Source: Didymodactylos carnosus
Taxonomy: Eukaryota; Rotifera; Eurotatoria; Philodinida; Philodinidae
Assembly (NCBI GenBank): GCA_905250885.1
Contig: CAJNOQ010003265.1
Span: 1 to 20,843 of the forward strand
Length of the DNA stretch: 20,843 nt
Direction: 5' to 3'
Positions within the stretch are counted from its first letter, which is position 1; each line of letters begins with the position of its first letter. The translations under genes were made by a program, and so were the position numbers. The notes beneath the pieces were generated by a model. That model made no database searches. It was given only the letters and a program-made list of their open reading frames with translations, and was not told where the DNA came from. Shown piece by piece: positions 10,761-20,578 of this stretch.

Positions 10761-11270
10761 CCCAGGGGTAAAAAAGTTACAAAAAAACGCGTTTTTTTCG
10801 TTTTTAACGATCATAAAACGCGTTAAATGTTTCAAAACCAACGCTGATAAAAACGCGTTTTTCGGAATTGGCAAACGATGGTTAAAAGAGCCGTTTAAAC
10901 GCGTTTTTGTCGTCCCAGAAGTTTAGAATAACGCATTTTTCGATAACGCGTTTGCTAACGATCGTTAAATTAACCGTTTTCTGGCGTTTTTGTTGAACGC
11001 GTTTTCTAAAGACGTTAAAATGATATGACTTCGAATTTTTTTCTTTTTTATATAAAATAAACACGTTTTAACGGTCATTTTAACGTCGTTAAAAAACGCG
11101 CTCAACAAAAACGCCAGAAAACGGTTAATTTAACGATCGTTAGCAAACGCGTTATTCTAAACTTCTGAACGACAAAATCGCGTTTAAACAGCTCTTTTAA
11201 CGATCATTCGCTAACGCGTTCGGAAAAAACGCGTTTTTCGTGCCGTTTTTAACGATTTCTTTTCGCCTGA
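10761..11270. mobile_element. AACGCGTT-rich foldback element, copy 2, with perfect 54-bp arms
   Basis: The arm 10943-10996 (starting ATAACGCGTTTGCTAACGAT) is the exact reverse complement of 11102-11155, separated by 105 nt. Weaker pairing continues outwards, with CAGAAGTTTAGAATAACGC at about 10916-10934 facing 11149-11167; the left arm carries an extra segment of about 15 nt. The left end CCCAGGGGTAAAAAAG matches copy 1. GGTGA occurs on both sides (10753-10757 and 11271-11275) and could be a 5-bp target duplication. Short frames inside only translate the repeat. It is a non-autonomous foldback element whose mobilising enzyme is unknown. Confidence 0.75.
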
Positions 11271-11408
11271 GGTGACAGATAATGATCAGTATGAACCTAA
11301 AATATGATTGTTCTGCTTGTTGTGCTTCCTTGTGTTATAATCTTTTTGTAAATTATAAAGTGTACAAAGTCTAGGAAAAGGTCTCAATCATGAAGGAGCC
11401 AGATCATT

Positions 11409-11429
11409 GTATATATATATATATATATG
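11409..11429. repeat. (TA)n microsatellite
   Basis: A run of about nine to ten TA dinucleotides lies just before the first copy of the 573-bp tandem repeat. Confidence 0.85.
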
Positions 11430-13113
11430 TCGTACTCGTTATTATAAATAAAATAAAAAGAATCCATTGTTCGTTCTTAAATGCAGTTGCTGCATAAACG
11501 ATACAAAGGAATGAGAAACAAGGAAAAACTCATTTAAAAGAGTCGATGAATCACGTTTCATGATCCTCACAAATAACGTGGCCCATGTACATACAATACA
11601 TTTGTTTTCTTCTCATACAAACAGATACCGTAAGGTTTTATTCGGACAACTACGATATACCTCAGTATAATAGGAAACTTTCGTCGTTATCGTATAGCAA
11701 AAATGTCTAATTCTCTCTACTGAGTTCATAACATTTTTTCACGGAAAAAAACCCATAGCAGTGGTAAAACAGAAGTTACCTGTTTTTATAATAATATGGT
11801 ATGGTAAAGTTGAGCAAAATTTAGTTGCTATTTTCTGAAAAGTTTTCTTAATAGATATTTTTATATATTTCTTGTCTAGTTATAATCGAAAATACGACAA
11901 CAAAAACATATCGCATTCATAATCATCAAAATGTACAAAAATCATTTATGATGATTGTGTTTCAAATACTCAGTATTATAAAGAAAAAGAAAAGAATTAT
12001 TCTTTCTTAAATGCAGTTGCTACAAAAGAACGAGTTTTTCCTTCTGTTTTTAGAGATAAAAATAAAGAATCGATGAGTCACGTTTCTTTCAATTTTTCTC
12101 GTCCAAAAACACGTGACTTCTATAGAAACGTGCCCTCCGTAGCCACGTGATCCATAGAAACAACATGTAATACATTTTTTCTCTTCTCATACAAACAGAT
12201 ATCGTAAGGTTTTTTCGGCCAACTACGATTTACCTGAGTATAGTAGGAAACTTTCGCCGTTATCGTGCAGCAAAAATGTTTAATTTTCTCTACTGAGTTC
12301 ATAACATTTTTTCACGGAAAAAAACCCATAGCAGTGGTAAAACAGAAGTTACCTGTTTTTATAATAATATGGTATGGTAAAGTTGAGCAAAATTTAGTTG
12401 CTATTTTCTGAAAAGTTTTCTTAATAGATATTTTTATATATTTCTTGTCTAGTTATAATCGAAAATACGACAACAAAAACATATCGCATTCATAATCATC
12501 AAAATGTACAAAAATCATTTATGATGATTGTGTTTCAAATACTCAGTATTATAAAGAAAAAGAAAAGAATTATTCTTTCTTAAATGCAGTTGCTACAAAA
12601 GAACGAGTTTTTCCTTCTGTTTTTAGAGATAAAAATAAAGAATCGATGAGTCACGTTTCTTTCAATTTTTCTCGTCCAAAAACACGTGACTTCTATAGAA
12701 ACGTGCCCTCCGTAGCCACGTGATCCATAGAAACAACATGTAATACATTTTTTCTCTTCTCATACAAACAGATATCGTAAGGTTTTTTCGGCCAACTACG
12801 ATTTACCTGAGTATAGTAGGAAACTTTCGCCGTTATCGTGCAGCAAAAATGTTTAATTTTCTCTACTGAGTTCATAACATTTTTTCACGGAAAACCCATA
12901 GTAGTGATAGAGCAGAAGTTACTCTTTTACAATAATATGGTAACACTTAGCAAAATTCAGCTGTTATTTTCTGCAAAGTTTTCTTCTCAATAGATTTTTT
13001 CATATATCTGTTATCTATTGTGATAATCGAAAATACGATAACAAAAACATATCGCAATCGTAATCATCAAAATAATGGCTGTCAAAAATGATTTATGATG
13101 ATTGTGTTTCAAA
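11430..13113. repeat. Tandem array of a 573-bp unit, about 2.9 copies
   Basis: Positions 11714-12321 match 12287-12894 without a difference that I can see, a shift of exactly 573. The identity is a little longer than one unit. The outer copies (about 11430-11713 and 12895-13113) are clearly homologous but diverged by substitutions and small indels. Each unit contains a small inverted repeat, TAATCATCA...TGATGATT (for example 11919-11966), and two CACGTG words. The short minus-strand frames 12120-12302 and 12693-12875 are identical only because they lie in the repeat; they are not good gene candidates. Confidence 0.92.
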
Positions 13114-13727
13114 TTTGTTAACACTTACCGATAATAGAAGTTGAACCTTTCTATTGTATATTCATATCTGATTGACAGAAAGACAACGCCCAAAAATTGC
13201 TAAGTTACAGTTTACGAATAGGTATCCACTTCAGAAAGGTGATCTAATTAATAAGATATAACTTAATCCCTGCAAGTTATTATCTTTAATTCAGAAATTG
13301 ATATTTAACATCAATGAAAATATAGTCTTTCGCATGTATTCTCCTTCTAACCTGTTAATAAGATTGTTTAGACTTAGAAAGAACTATTTTTGTTTTTCCT
13401 TCTGTTTTTCTAATAAATGAAACTCTATTTTTAAAATATTTGACAAAAATCGTTCTTGATACCCGGTTTAGATAAAGAAAATGTTTATCTCGATCCATCA
13501 GGACTCTACATATGTAGGACATAATTAGGTGCAGTTAAAGAATCTATATAAAAAACCGAAAAAACTATTTTAAAGCTTCATTCTCATGCAGTTACCGAGC
13601 ATATAAAAAAGAAATCCTACAATGTACGTCGTTAAAATCGTGATGATTATTTATATATACAATTATATCGTACAAATTTCCGTTGTATAAGAGAAATGTA
13701 TAATTTTTTTTTTTAAATGTATATTCA
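13114..13727. other. Intergenic stretch, nothing recognised
   Basis: AT-rich sequence with no reading frame of note and no repeat beyond homopolymer runs (for example about 13707-13714). Confidence 0.4.
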
Positions 13728-14056
13728 CCTAGGAATGTCCGCTTTTCTTGAAATTTTAAGAAGATGTTAGTCCTGTCAAGGACAGTTCACAGCAAACATT
13801 TTAGCCCTATATCTCATGGTTTTCCCGAGCTATTCTCAAAACAACAGTATTGCGCCGTGGCAAATTGTGGCCAAGGTACCATTTTATGATATTTTGAAAC
13901 TAAAGGTTTTCCAAATATGTTCCAGTTGGAAAAAACTGAAGTTTTGCCTAAAAGTTGTCAGGTGCTTTTAAAATTTCGGAAAAACTTCAGTTTTTTCCAA
14001 CTGAAACATAGTAGCTGACATCCTCTTAAAATTTCAAAAAAACAGGCATTCCTAGG
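13728..14056. mobile_element. MITE-like element with about 43-bp terminal inverted repeats
   Basis: The left end CCTAGGAATGTCCGCTTTTC and the reverse complement of the right end, CCTAGGAATGCCTGTTTTTT, stay alignable for about 43 bp with a one-base gap. Both arms share TGAAATTTTAAGA and a GATGT block. Inside, 13923-13945 (CAGTTGGAAAAAACTGAAGT...) is a perfect 23-bp inverted repeat with 13981-14003; its centre is not the centre of the element. No coding frame is seen, and a target duplication could not be defined. Confidence 0.75.
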
Positions 14057-15118
14057 CTGAAATGTAATTCTTCTGCCAAGAACATTTTTTTTCGATTTTT
14101 CCCCTGTAAAACCTTTTTAAGCTGTCGCTCTAGTAGTCACTTGAAGTACTGGTAGTGTGAAGACTCTTCACTGAAATGTCATATTTCTGTGATTTTTAGG
14201 ATTAGTAATAACTGACACTAAAGAATTTTCGAACAACTTCGGTTTTCAAATAAGTTTCTGTAAAACGATAGCGATGCAATTTGCCCATATCTGCTTGAAT
14301 TTTTGAAGTTTCATTGACTTGTTAACTGTTTTGATAAATAAATGCAGCGTTACTCGTGTTTAAAAAAATTGAGCACCGCCACCACAACTATTCTCATAGC
14401 TTTAATCCATGGATATTCATCTTTCCTGATAGACAACTTATTCCATTACAAAACTTAATGAGCAATCGGGCTAAGAAGATATGTGAAGCCCAAATCCATG
14501 AGAGTTCCAATCACACTGCGTTAATTCCTTCAACGATCCGTAATTAGAAACGAAAAAAAGAGCAACTGAATAAATTATTTGCGTTAGATCTAGTATAAAA
14601 TATCAGAAATTAAACTACTACGGGAATGGATCCAACCATTTAGTGCCGTTTAGGGCCAAGTTCACTTGTTGACTACGTCACTAATCGGTAGTGTATTCAT
14701 TCTATATTCGGCATATAATTCAATAATTTTTACAGAATATGCAGAAAATATCTCTAGTTTTCTTCTCTCACATGTCAAATGGAAAAAAGTCGGATGTTAC
14801 ATCACGTGCGTCACAGTTTTTTTCACATGTGGAAAATGTGCAGAACACAAATATAAAAAAAGATGTAGAAAAGAGCGAACAAAGTTTGCTAGAGATACGA
14901 ACTGATATAGTCAATACGCACGAAAGAAAATGAATAGGTCATAGCATTTTACTCTCGAGTTTTGCCGTTATTACATCTAACATATTTTTTCATAGAAAAA
15001 AAACAGAAAGAAAAAAAGAAACTTGTCTCAATAAACACACTATTATCCTATTCTGTTTCTACTTCAGTAAAAGCAAAAGGAAAAAATTTAAAAGAACTCT
15101 TTTAAAAAAAATCTTTGT
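14057..15118. other. Gene-poor stretch between the MITE and the small minus-strand gene
   Basis: Plus-strand frames at 14356-14547, 14666-14905 and 14739-14933 overlap each other and show no domain. Two TCACATGT words (about 14769 and 14824) are the only short repeat noticed. It may hold the 3' untranslated region of the small minus-strand gene, but no clear polyadenylation signal was found. Confidence 0.3.
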
Positions 15119-15961
15119 TTAATTGCTGACAGTATCATGTGTAGCAATGTTGATGATCAACAACGATACCTTTTGAAAAAATAAGAAAAATAAGCTATCG
15201 AAATTCTATTGAGAAGAAAATTGGGTTATTATATATCTGACACTACTATTTGTTCATACTTACTTCTCTTGTTAAATAGCTGGCGAATCGTGCTATAGTA
15301 AAAAATGCCATTAAAAATAATGTACCAAGCCGAGAGACCCAATCACGTGTTTTTGAAAATATTGTATGATATAAAAATCGACGCCAGTATGTATGAATAC
15401 GTTTTAAAATAGTTAAAATAGCCTACAATTTAAAAAAGAAATAAAAAAAGAATATTTTACATATAAGTCAATTTAGAAAAATCTTTAATGAAATAAAGTA
15501 CTTCTTTCTTTAAAAGTTACGTAAGAACATCGTAACACTTTGCAAACTTATAGAATAGAAAGAAATGTTGTACTGTTTAATCTATCTACTTAACGCTTAC
15601 ACAAACTAGGCTAAAGGATTTTTGCCTACATCAATAGACATATTAGTCGTACTAAAGAACATCAGTATTCATGTAAAAACGAATTTATAAAAAATTGTCT
15701 GGGGTTTCTAAAAAGGCGCAATAGGAAAACGTATTCAATACCTACTCTTTCTTTATAAATAGCTTTTTGGCAATTTGTTTGTGATACTTTTCGTGCCGAC
15801 GATACTCTGAATCTATTTAAATCTTGTTTGTACGAGCTGTCATCCTCTTTGCTTGATGATTGTTCTTCTTTTATTACAATTGTAGTTGAAATATGTGTAT
15901 TTTCATTTGTTGCTGTTTTATAATCGTCATGTTCATTTTTGTCTTCAAAATAAGAAGACAT
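15119..15961 (-). CDS. Predicted small spliced gene, unknown family, membrane-associated
   Basis: Three exons are proposed: 15961-15746 (72 codons), 15422-15264 (53 codons) and 15205-15119 (28 codons plus TAA). The introns are 323 nt (donor GTAGGT, acceptor TTGTAG) and 58 nt (donor GTAAGT, acceptor CAATAG). All junctions are phase 0, and the middle exon is open in that phase only. The product would be 153 residues. Residues 1-72 are polar (MSSYFEDKNEHDDYK...), Ser/Glu/Lys-rich and probably disordered. The middle exon has a basic-aromatic stretch (IHTYWRRFLYHTIF) then a hydrophobic segment (LGTLFLMAFFTIARFASYL). The last exon has a second one (LFFLFFQKVSLLIINI). I recognise no family. The first two exons are better supported than the third. 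Confidence 0.45.
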
Positions 15962-16495
15962 TTCACGTTTGAAAGATTAATTTGTTGATATTTCTTCTTA
16001 TATTAAATAATTTAATGTGAAAAAGGAACTTGTACCCGTGAGCTGTTTATTTACCATAACATAAAGAAAAAATTCAACTATTAATCTCAATTATCATTAA
16101 TTCTACTCCATTGTGCACCAAAAAAAAACAAGATATTATTTTTGAAGACAATACATTCAAATCACTCGTACACATACTAGTAATAATAATATGCATCAAC
16201 TCTTTCTTTTCGATTTTTTGCTAGAAAAAGAAGGAAAAAAATATTATAAACTATATTTCTCTCATTTTTTTCTAGTAGTATTCTCTCTGTTCTATAAAGC
16301 ACAATACGACGTAGACATCTTGAATTCATGTTCTTCTCTCGCTCGTCTGATTATTCTGCGGAGCAGTTTCTCAACGTTATGAGTATTTTAAAGATTTCTG
16401 TCCGATGTTTTTTTCCTTTATATGCACGAAGAGAAAGCTGTCTAGCGCCAATTAAATTGTTAAAATCATTTTAATATAAAGAAGACTGGAACTGA
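15962..16495. other. Upstream region of the small minus-strand gene
   Basis: AT-rich, with no supported gene. The plus-strand frame 16191-16382 is rich in Phe, Leu and Lys from A/T runs and looks like chance. The promoter of the minus-strand gene would lie here, but no convincing TATA element was singled out. Confidence 0.3.
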
Positions 16496-16675
16496 ATGAA
16501 CTGTACAGTAACAGTTGAAGAAAGATTATTTCTTATTCTCAGGGATAAAAATGTAGCAAGAGAATTCTAGGATTAAGAGGATGAAGATCTTTTTAATGGA
16601 AGACCGATTTTAGTTCGTCGTGGTGTCTCTGATTTTGCTGCATGTATTCCCTATGGTTTCAGTTCAACATAATGC
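16496..16675 (+). pseudogene. Degenerate coding-like segment upstream of the integrase
   Basis: From ATG at 16496 one frame reads MNCTVTVEERLFLILRDKNV. It then meets TAG (16568) and TAA (16574) before continuing as EDEDLFNGRPILVRRGVSDF and onwards to another stop near 16670. The protein-like composition broken by isolated stops suggests a dead exon. Its position suggests the lost N-terminal part of the transposon protein, but no domain confirms it. Confidence 0.3.
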
Positions 16676-16943
16676 AATCAGAGTCAATCATTCACCTCAG
16701 ACTCATTTTAGTTCTACTTTAAAAAGGTTCAAGTATAAAAGTAGTCTACTTTTAAGAAATAAAATGGTTTATATATATACGTTTATGTCACGTGGAGCAA
16801 CCTGTCCTTTTCTAACATTTTTCGTCAAACGAGGAAACATGCTTCCTATAACGTATCTATATATATGTTGTAGCGAAAACTGGAATTCGGTAAAATTCTA
16901 GGTCAATTCTACTGTTTATCTCTCAGCGAAGTTTATTTTTTAG

Positions 16944-18098
16944 TCAAAAAATAATTTTATGTTAATAAATACTGCTGGTATTGACATTGTCTGTGATAAA
17001 AAAAGTCTTAAGCCCGTTGTACTTTACGAATCATTTTTTCAAATCATTGGAGAATGCCACAGGAGAATATCCCATGGAGGAAGAGACAAAACATTAGAAG
17101 AAATTCAAGCGAGCTACGCTTGGATTTCTCATGTTTTTGTTGATATTTTTCCGAAACAATGTGTTGAATGTCAAACACGTAAAAGTATTAAAATACCTAT
17201 TGTATCTAAAGCAATTATCTCTTTAGGAGTAATGACAAGAGTACAGATAGATTTGGTAGATATGCGAAGTCGTCCTGATGTCATTAGTGTTGATCTTATT
17301 TACAGGTGGATTTTGCACTGCAAAGACCACTTTTCAAAGTTCACATGGGCTTTTGCATTGAAAGCAAAATCCGCAGTAGTTGTTCTTCATTTACGAAAGA
17401 TTGTTTTTTCATTTGGACCTTGTCGTATACTACATAGCGATAACGGCAAAGAATTCATTAACAGACTTGTCGTTGATTTAAAACATCTTTTTCCGGGTAT
17501 GTTGATTGTTCATGGGCGTCCGCGTAATCCAAAGTGCCAAGGTTCAATAGAGCGTGCCAATGCAATTTTATGTTCAGCTATTGGAAAATGGATGTCATGC
17601 ACAAAGTCAAATCATTGGTCAGATTCATTATTACCTGTAGTTTATGATATTAATACCAGAGAGTCTTGTGGTATAAAATGTACGCCTTATCAGATTATGT
17701 TTGGACAACATTCCCGTTCAAACTGTTTATTTTGGGACAGTCAGATTGATGGTGCTGTTGAACATGATGATCTTCTAAAAGAGGTTCCTGGTTTGTTACA
17801 GGATGATGATAATGAAGTTGTTGTTCATGATGAACACAATGATGTGAAGGATCCACAATTGGCTGTTGTTATGAATAAGTTCGATGTGACTACTGATAGT
17901 TCAGAAGCTGATGAAAAAAATTCAAATTTTGTCGTTGATACTGCTCCGAATACTTCTTTTAATAATACAGTTGCCATTTCAGACTCAGTTGCTAATTCAA
18001 CATTTTTTACAAGTGAATCCGACGAAGGTGCTAGGTTTGTCCGAAGTGATTCAGTTGATTCTAAACATGTTGTTTATTGTCCAGCTTTAACAGGTAGT
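16944..18098 (+). pseudogene. KRBA2/Ginger-like DDE integrase (transposase), first intact part
   Basis: The open frame from ATG 16959 runs to TGA at 18198-18200; the meaningful frame ends near 18098. Counting from that ATG, a HHCC zinc-binding module is seen (H34, H39, C68, C71, in HRRISHGG and CVECQ). An rve-type catalytic core follows: D98 (QIDLVDM), D161 (HSDNGKEF) and E198 (GSIERAN), with the usual D-35/36-E spacing. After the core comes an acidic linker (about 262-340). Such integrases cut and join transposon ends in the nucleus. The frame before the ATG is open back to an acceptor-like TTTATTTTTTAG (ending 16943), so an upstream exon probably existed. The catalytic residues survive, but the gene is broken downstream. 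The alternative is domestication from a Gypsy-type integrase. Confidence 0.8.
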
Positions 18099-18108
18099 CC
18101 TATCCTAT
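18099..18108 (+). other. 5-bp direct duplication causing a frameshift in the integrase
   Basis: CCTAT occurs twice in tandem. The frame upstream (ending with the acidic linker) and the frame downstream (RHSEIRKFATENYLNEATKR) differ by exactly the shift that one extra CCTAT would cause. The downstream frame has a TAG just upstream of this point, so the switch must occur here. Confidence 0.75.
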
Positions 18109-18539
18109 ATTTTCTCGACATAGTGAAATTCGAAAATTTGCGACAGAAAATTACCTTAATGAGGCCACTAAACGCCAGAAATTATACGATTCTCATATGA
18201 AAAATTTGTCTTCTGTGTATAATGTTGGTGACTGCTTTGGGGTGCGAGTTAATAAAGTCGACCGTACCAATACGGATGCAAAAATTCTTCCGTGCATAAT
18301 TTTATCCAAATGTCTGAAGAATTATTCTGATTGTTTTCAGTTGGCTTGTCAGTTTGGGAAACTCAGTTCTTCTTTTTCGATTGAAAGTCTTGTTGATATG
18401 CAATCTGTTGTTCCTGTTGAATTGCGTTCATTGGATGAGACGTTATTAGAAGAAATAACATTTATTCAAGCTTGCAGATATCTATCTCGTAATGCAGTGA
18501 ATAATGCTACGTGTGATTGTAAAACTAAATGTTCGACTA
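18109..18539 (+). pseudogene. KRBA2-like integrase, C-terminal part up to the element insertion
   Basis: The frame that contains ATG 18197 is open from about 18097 and carries family features. ENYLNEATKRQKLYDSHMKN is the coiled segment before a chromo/SH3-like module that reads YNVGDCFGVRVNKVDRTNTD. A conserved-looking tail, CDCKTKC, begins a cysteine-rich motif. The nominal stop at 18545-18547 lies inside the inserted element, so ATG 18197 and this stop are both artefacts of damage. A separate downstream ORF with a 4-base ATGA overlap would be the naive reading; sequence continuity argues for one former protein. Confidence 0.75.
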
Positions 18540-20323
18540 CCCACTGAAAAAAATAATCAAAATTCATGCCGGATCCCGCGGGTTATCGGTATTAAAATAT
18601 CTGGCGATGTTTCTTACCTTTACGCAGGATTTTTATACTTCCAGCCCTGACAGAACCCTGCATAGTTTATGTAGGGTCAGCATGGAAAAAGGTAAGAAAC
18701 ATCGCAAGACTTTTTGACTTATTCAATCCACAAGTTTTTTCCTACGAGATCTGGCAGAATTTTGTTGGTTGAAAGAAAAAGGATTTTGTTCTCCATGTGT
18801 ATCCTGCGGTATCCAGCAATCTTTTGTCACCAATGTCTGTCAGGATGATCGTGGAGAAAGTTGTCTGTATTTTATTTTTTTTGGAAAGTTAAGTACTTTT
18901 TTCTTATAAAGTTATAAAAAATTTTCTCGTATTCAATAAACTTCTAGAAAACGTATACCTTAATATTTTGACTTTAACACGCATTTTCATGTGTACAAAA
19001 TCAAACTATTAATAGATAGCTAAAAAGATCTTTTTTGTGTCAGGAATATTCTATTTTTTTCCATCAATAAGACATTAAAGTCATTAGAATGATCACGCTA
19101 CTGTGAAAAAACGATGAATAGCAAAGAAGAGATATCACACTATTCTAAATTTCTTCAGCTTTGAATGGTATCTTCTCGTTTCATCCCGTTTATTTTCTAG
19201 CATTCTATTCATTTTTTTCTATCAGCTGTAATTAATATTAACATAATTCATTAAGATAATGTAAGAAACTGATACATGGCTGATATATTCATACGTTGAT
19301 ACGTATCAATATGGACTAGTTCGTTTTTCTAAACCTGGATCAATAGCTATTTAATTTTAACGATGTCATTTTGTATATTCCATAATAGAATTTAACTGTT
19401 TAATGGAAAAGCTTTTGCAAAGAAACAATACTCATGAATGAAACAATGGTAAGGATCTGACGAAATGAGAGTCTGAAAGTTTACAACAATTGTGATAATA
19501 AATTGAAGGAGTATTTTACACGATATGAAAATGGTACTTTGCCTTGAATTGAACTTGCAATTAAATGTGGCAAATGTGTTAATACTTTAAAATTACCTGT
19601 TTCATTGTAACTCGTAAATAAAATAATAAATGTAACTTATCAAGCCATCTATCAATTTCTTACATCATCTTAATGAATTATACTAATATTGATTAGTATA
19701 CAGTTGATAGAAAAAAAAATGAATAGAACGCTAGAAAATAAACGAAACGAAACAAGTATGGGACGAAATGAGAGTAATCCCTTTGAATACTCTGTTGAAT
19801 GGTATATAATTTAAAAACTTCGGTAAAACATGGATAATTTACAGTTAAAAATATTAAGGTATACATTTCCGGAAGTTTATTCGACATGAGAAAAGCTTGT
19901 ATGACTTTACAAGAAAAGATGCAGAAGTACTTAACTTGCCAAAAATAAAAAATACAGACAAGTTCCTCCACAGACATTGATGAGAAAAGATTCCAGAATG
20001 CCGCAAGATAGACATGGCGGACAAAATCCACAAGCTACAAGTTTTTATCATCATGAAAAAATCCTACAGACCTTGCAGGGTTTGCGTATTGAGATATCTT
20101 GTGTATTACAAGTGATAACCGGGAGGAAAAAATTTCGCAGGCTATGCAAAGTAAAGCATCTGCGAGATATATCGCATGAACGCATGTAAAAGTTCCTGCA
20201 TGGTGCGCCTAGAGAAGAATCCTCGAGGATCCTCAAAAACTTGCAGTATATATCCAACATTCACAGGATTTTTTCAGATTCCTGTGTGTCAACGCAGGAA
20301 TTCGTAAATTTTTTTTCAGTGGG
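18540..20323. mobile_element. 1784-bp non-autonomous element with TA target duplication, inserted in the integrase gene
   Basis: The left end CCCACTGAAAAAAAT and the right end (reverse complement CCCACTGAAAAAAAA) form inverted repeats of about 14 bp. TA flanks both sides (18538-18539 and 20324-20325), the signature of Tc1/mariner-type integration. Joining the flanks with one TA puts the downstream cysteine-rich tail in the frame of the upstream part. No transposase was found inside: the longest frame (19693-20031, minus) is 112 codons of AT-rich hydrophobic sequence without a DDE motif. The left 200 bp and right 300 bp are GC-richer with hairpins and CCTGC/GCAGG words; the middle is AT-rich. 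Confidence 0.85.
18604..18705. repeat. Subterminal 18-bp perfect inverted repeat with a nested hairpin
   Basis: GCGATGTTTCTTACCTTT (18604-18621) is the exact reverse complement of 18688-18705. Between the arms, CCCTGCAT...ATGTAGGG, flanked by CTGA and TCAG (about 18648-18680), forms a second, smaller hairpin. It lies about 65 bp inside the left end of the inserted element. Confidence 0.8.
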
Positions 20324-20325
20324 TA

Positions 20326-20417
20326 ATCGTTGCCCCTGTAAAAAAGCTAAGATAACCTGCTCAACAAAATGTCATATAAAAAATAAATCTTGTGCTAATA
20401 ATAAAGAAAATTTTTAA
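20326..20417 (+). pseudogene. Cysteine-rich C-terminal tail of the KRBA2-like integrase, beyond the insertion
   Basis: Directly after the right TA the frame reads RCPCKKAKITCSTKCHI and further Cys and Asn residues, ending in TAA at 20415-20417. It continues the CxCxxxC pattern left at 18530, matching the CxCxxxCxTxxCxC tail typical of KRBA2-like proteins. It has no start of its own. Confidence 0.75.
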
Positions 20418-20578
20418 TTTAATTGCATCCTATTTGTTTTTTTGCGTATTTTATTGTTTGTAGGTATTTTCTGTTCTTTTATTCTTGTATGGCGATAAAT
20501 AATGTACATTTTCGTGTGTTATTCTTGTTTTGTACAATATACTTTATGTAACACCAATACAGGGTTCAGTCCCGATTC
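20418..20578. other. 3' flank of the integrase, nothing recognised
   Basis: AT-rich sequence between the integrase stop and the GTCGAC array. An AATAAA at 20400-20405 precedes the stop and may serve as the polyadenylation signal. Confidence 0.3.

Noticed and set aside
12120..12875. Two identical 60-codon minus-strand frames suggesting a duplicated small gene.
   Set aside because: They are identical only because they lie in identical tandem units; the diverged copies do not keep the frame convincingly.
16620..16901. 93-codon plus-strand frame upstream of the integrase.
   Set aside because: No domain. It overlaps a better protein-like (though broken) frame at 16496-16675 and has AT-run-driven composition.
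18094..18123. A 30-nt GT...AG segment that might be a mini-intron explaining the integrase frame change.
   Set aside because: Thirty is a multiple of three, so removing it leaves the upstream frame unchanged and does not reach the downstream frame. The CCTAT duplication does explain the shift.
19693..20031. 112-codon minus-strand frame inside the inserted element as its transposase.
   Set aside because: Its composition is Phe/Tyr/Leu-rich from AT-rich DNA, with no DDE-type motif or helix-turn-helix.
20560..20572. GGGTTCAGTCCC resembling a tRNA B box.
   Set aside because: No A box or cloverleaf could be built around it.
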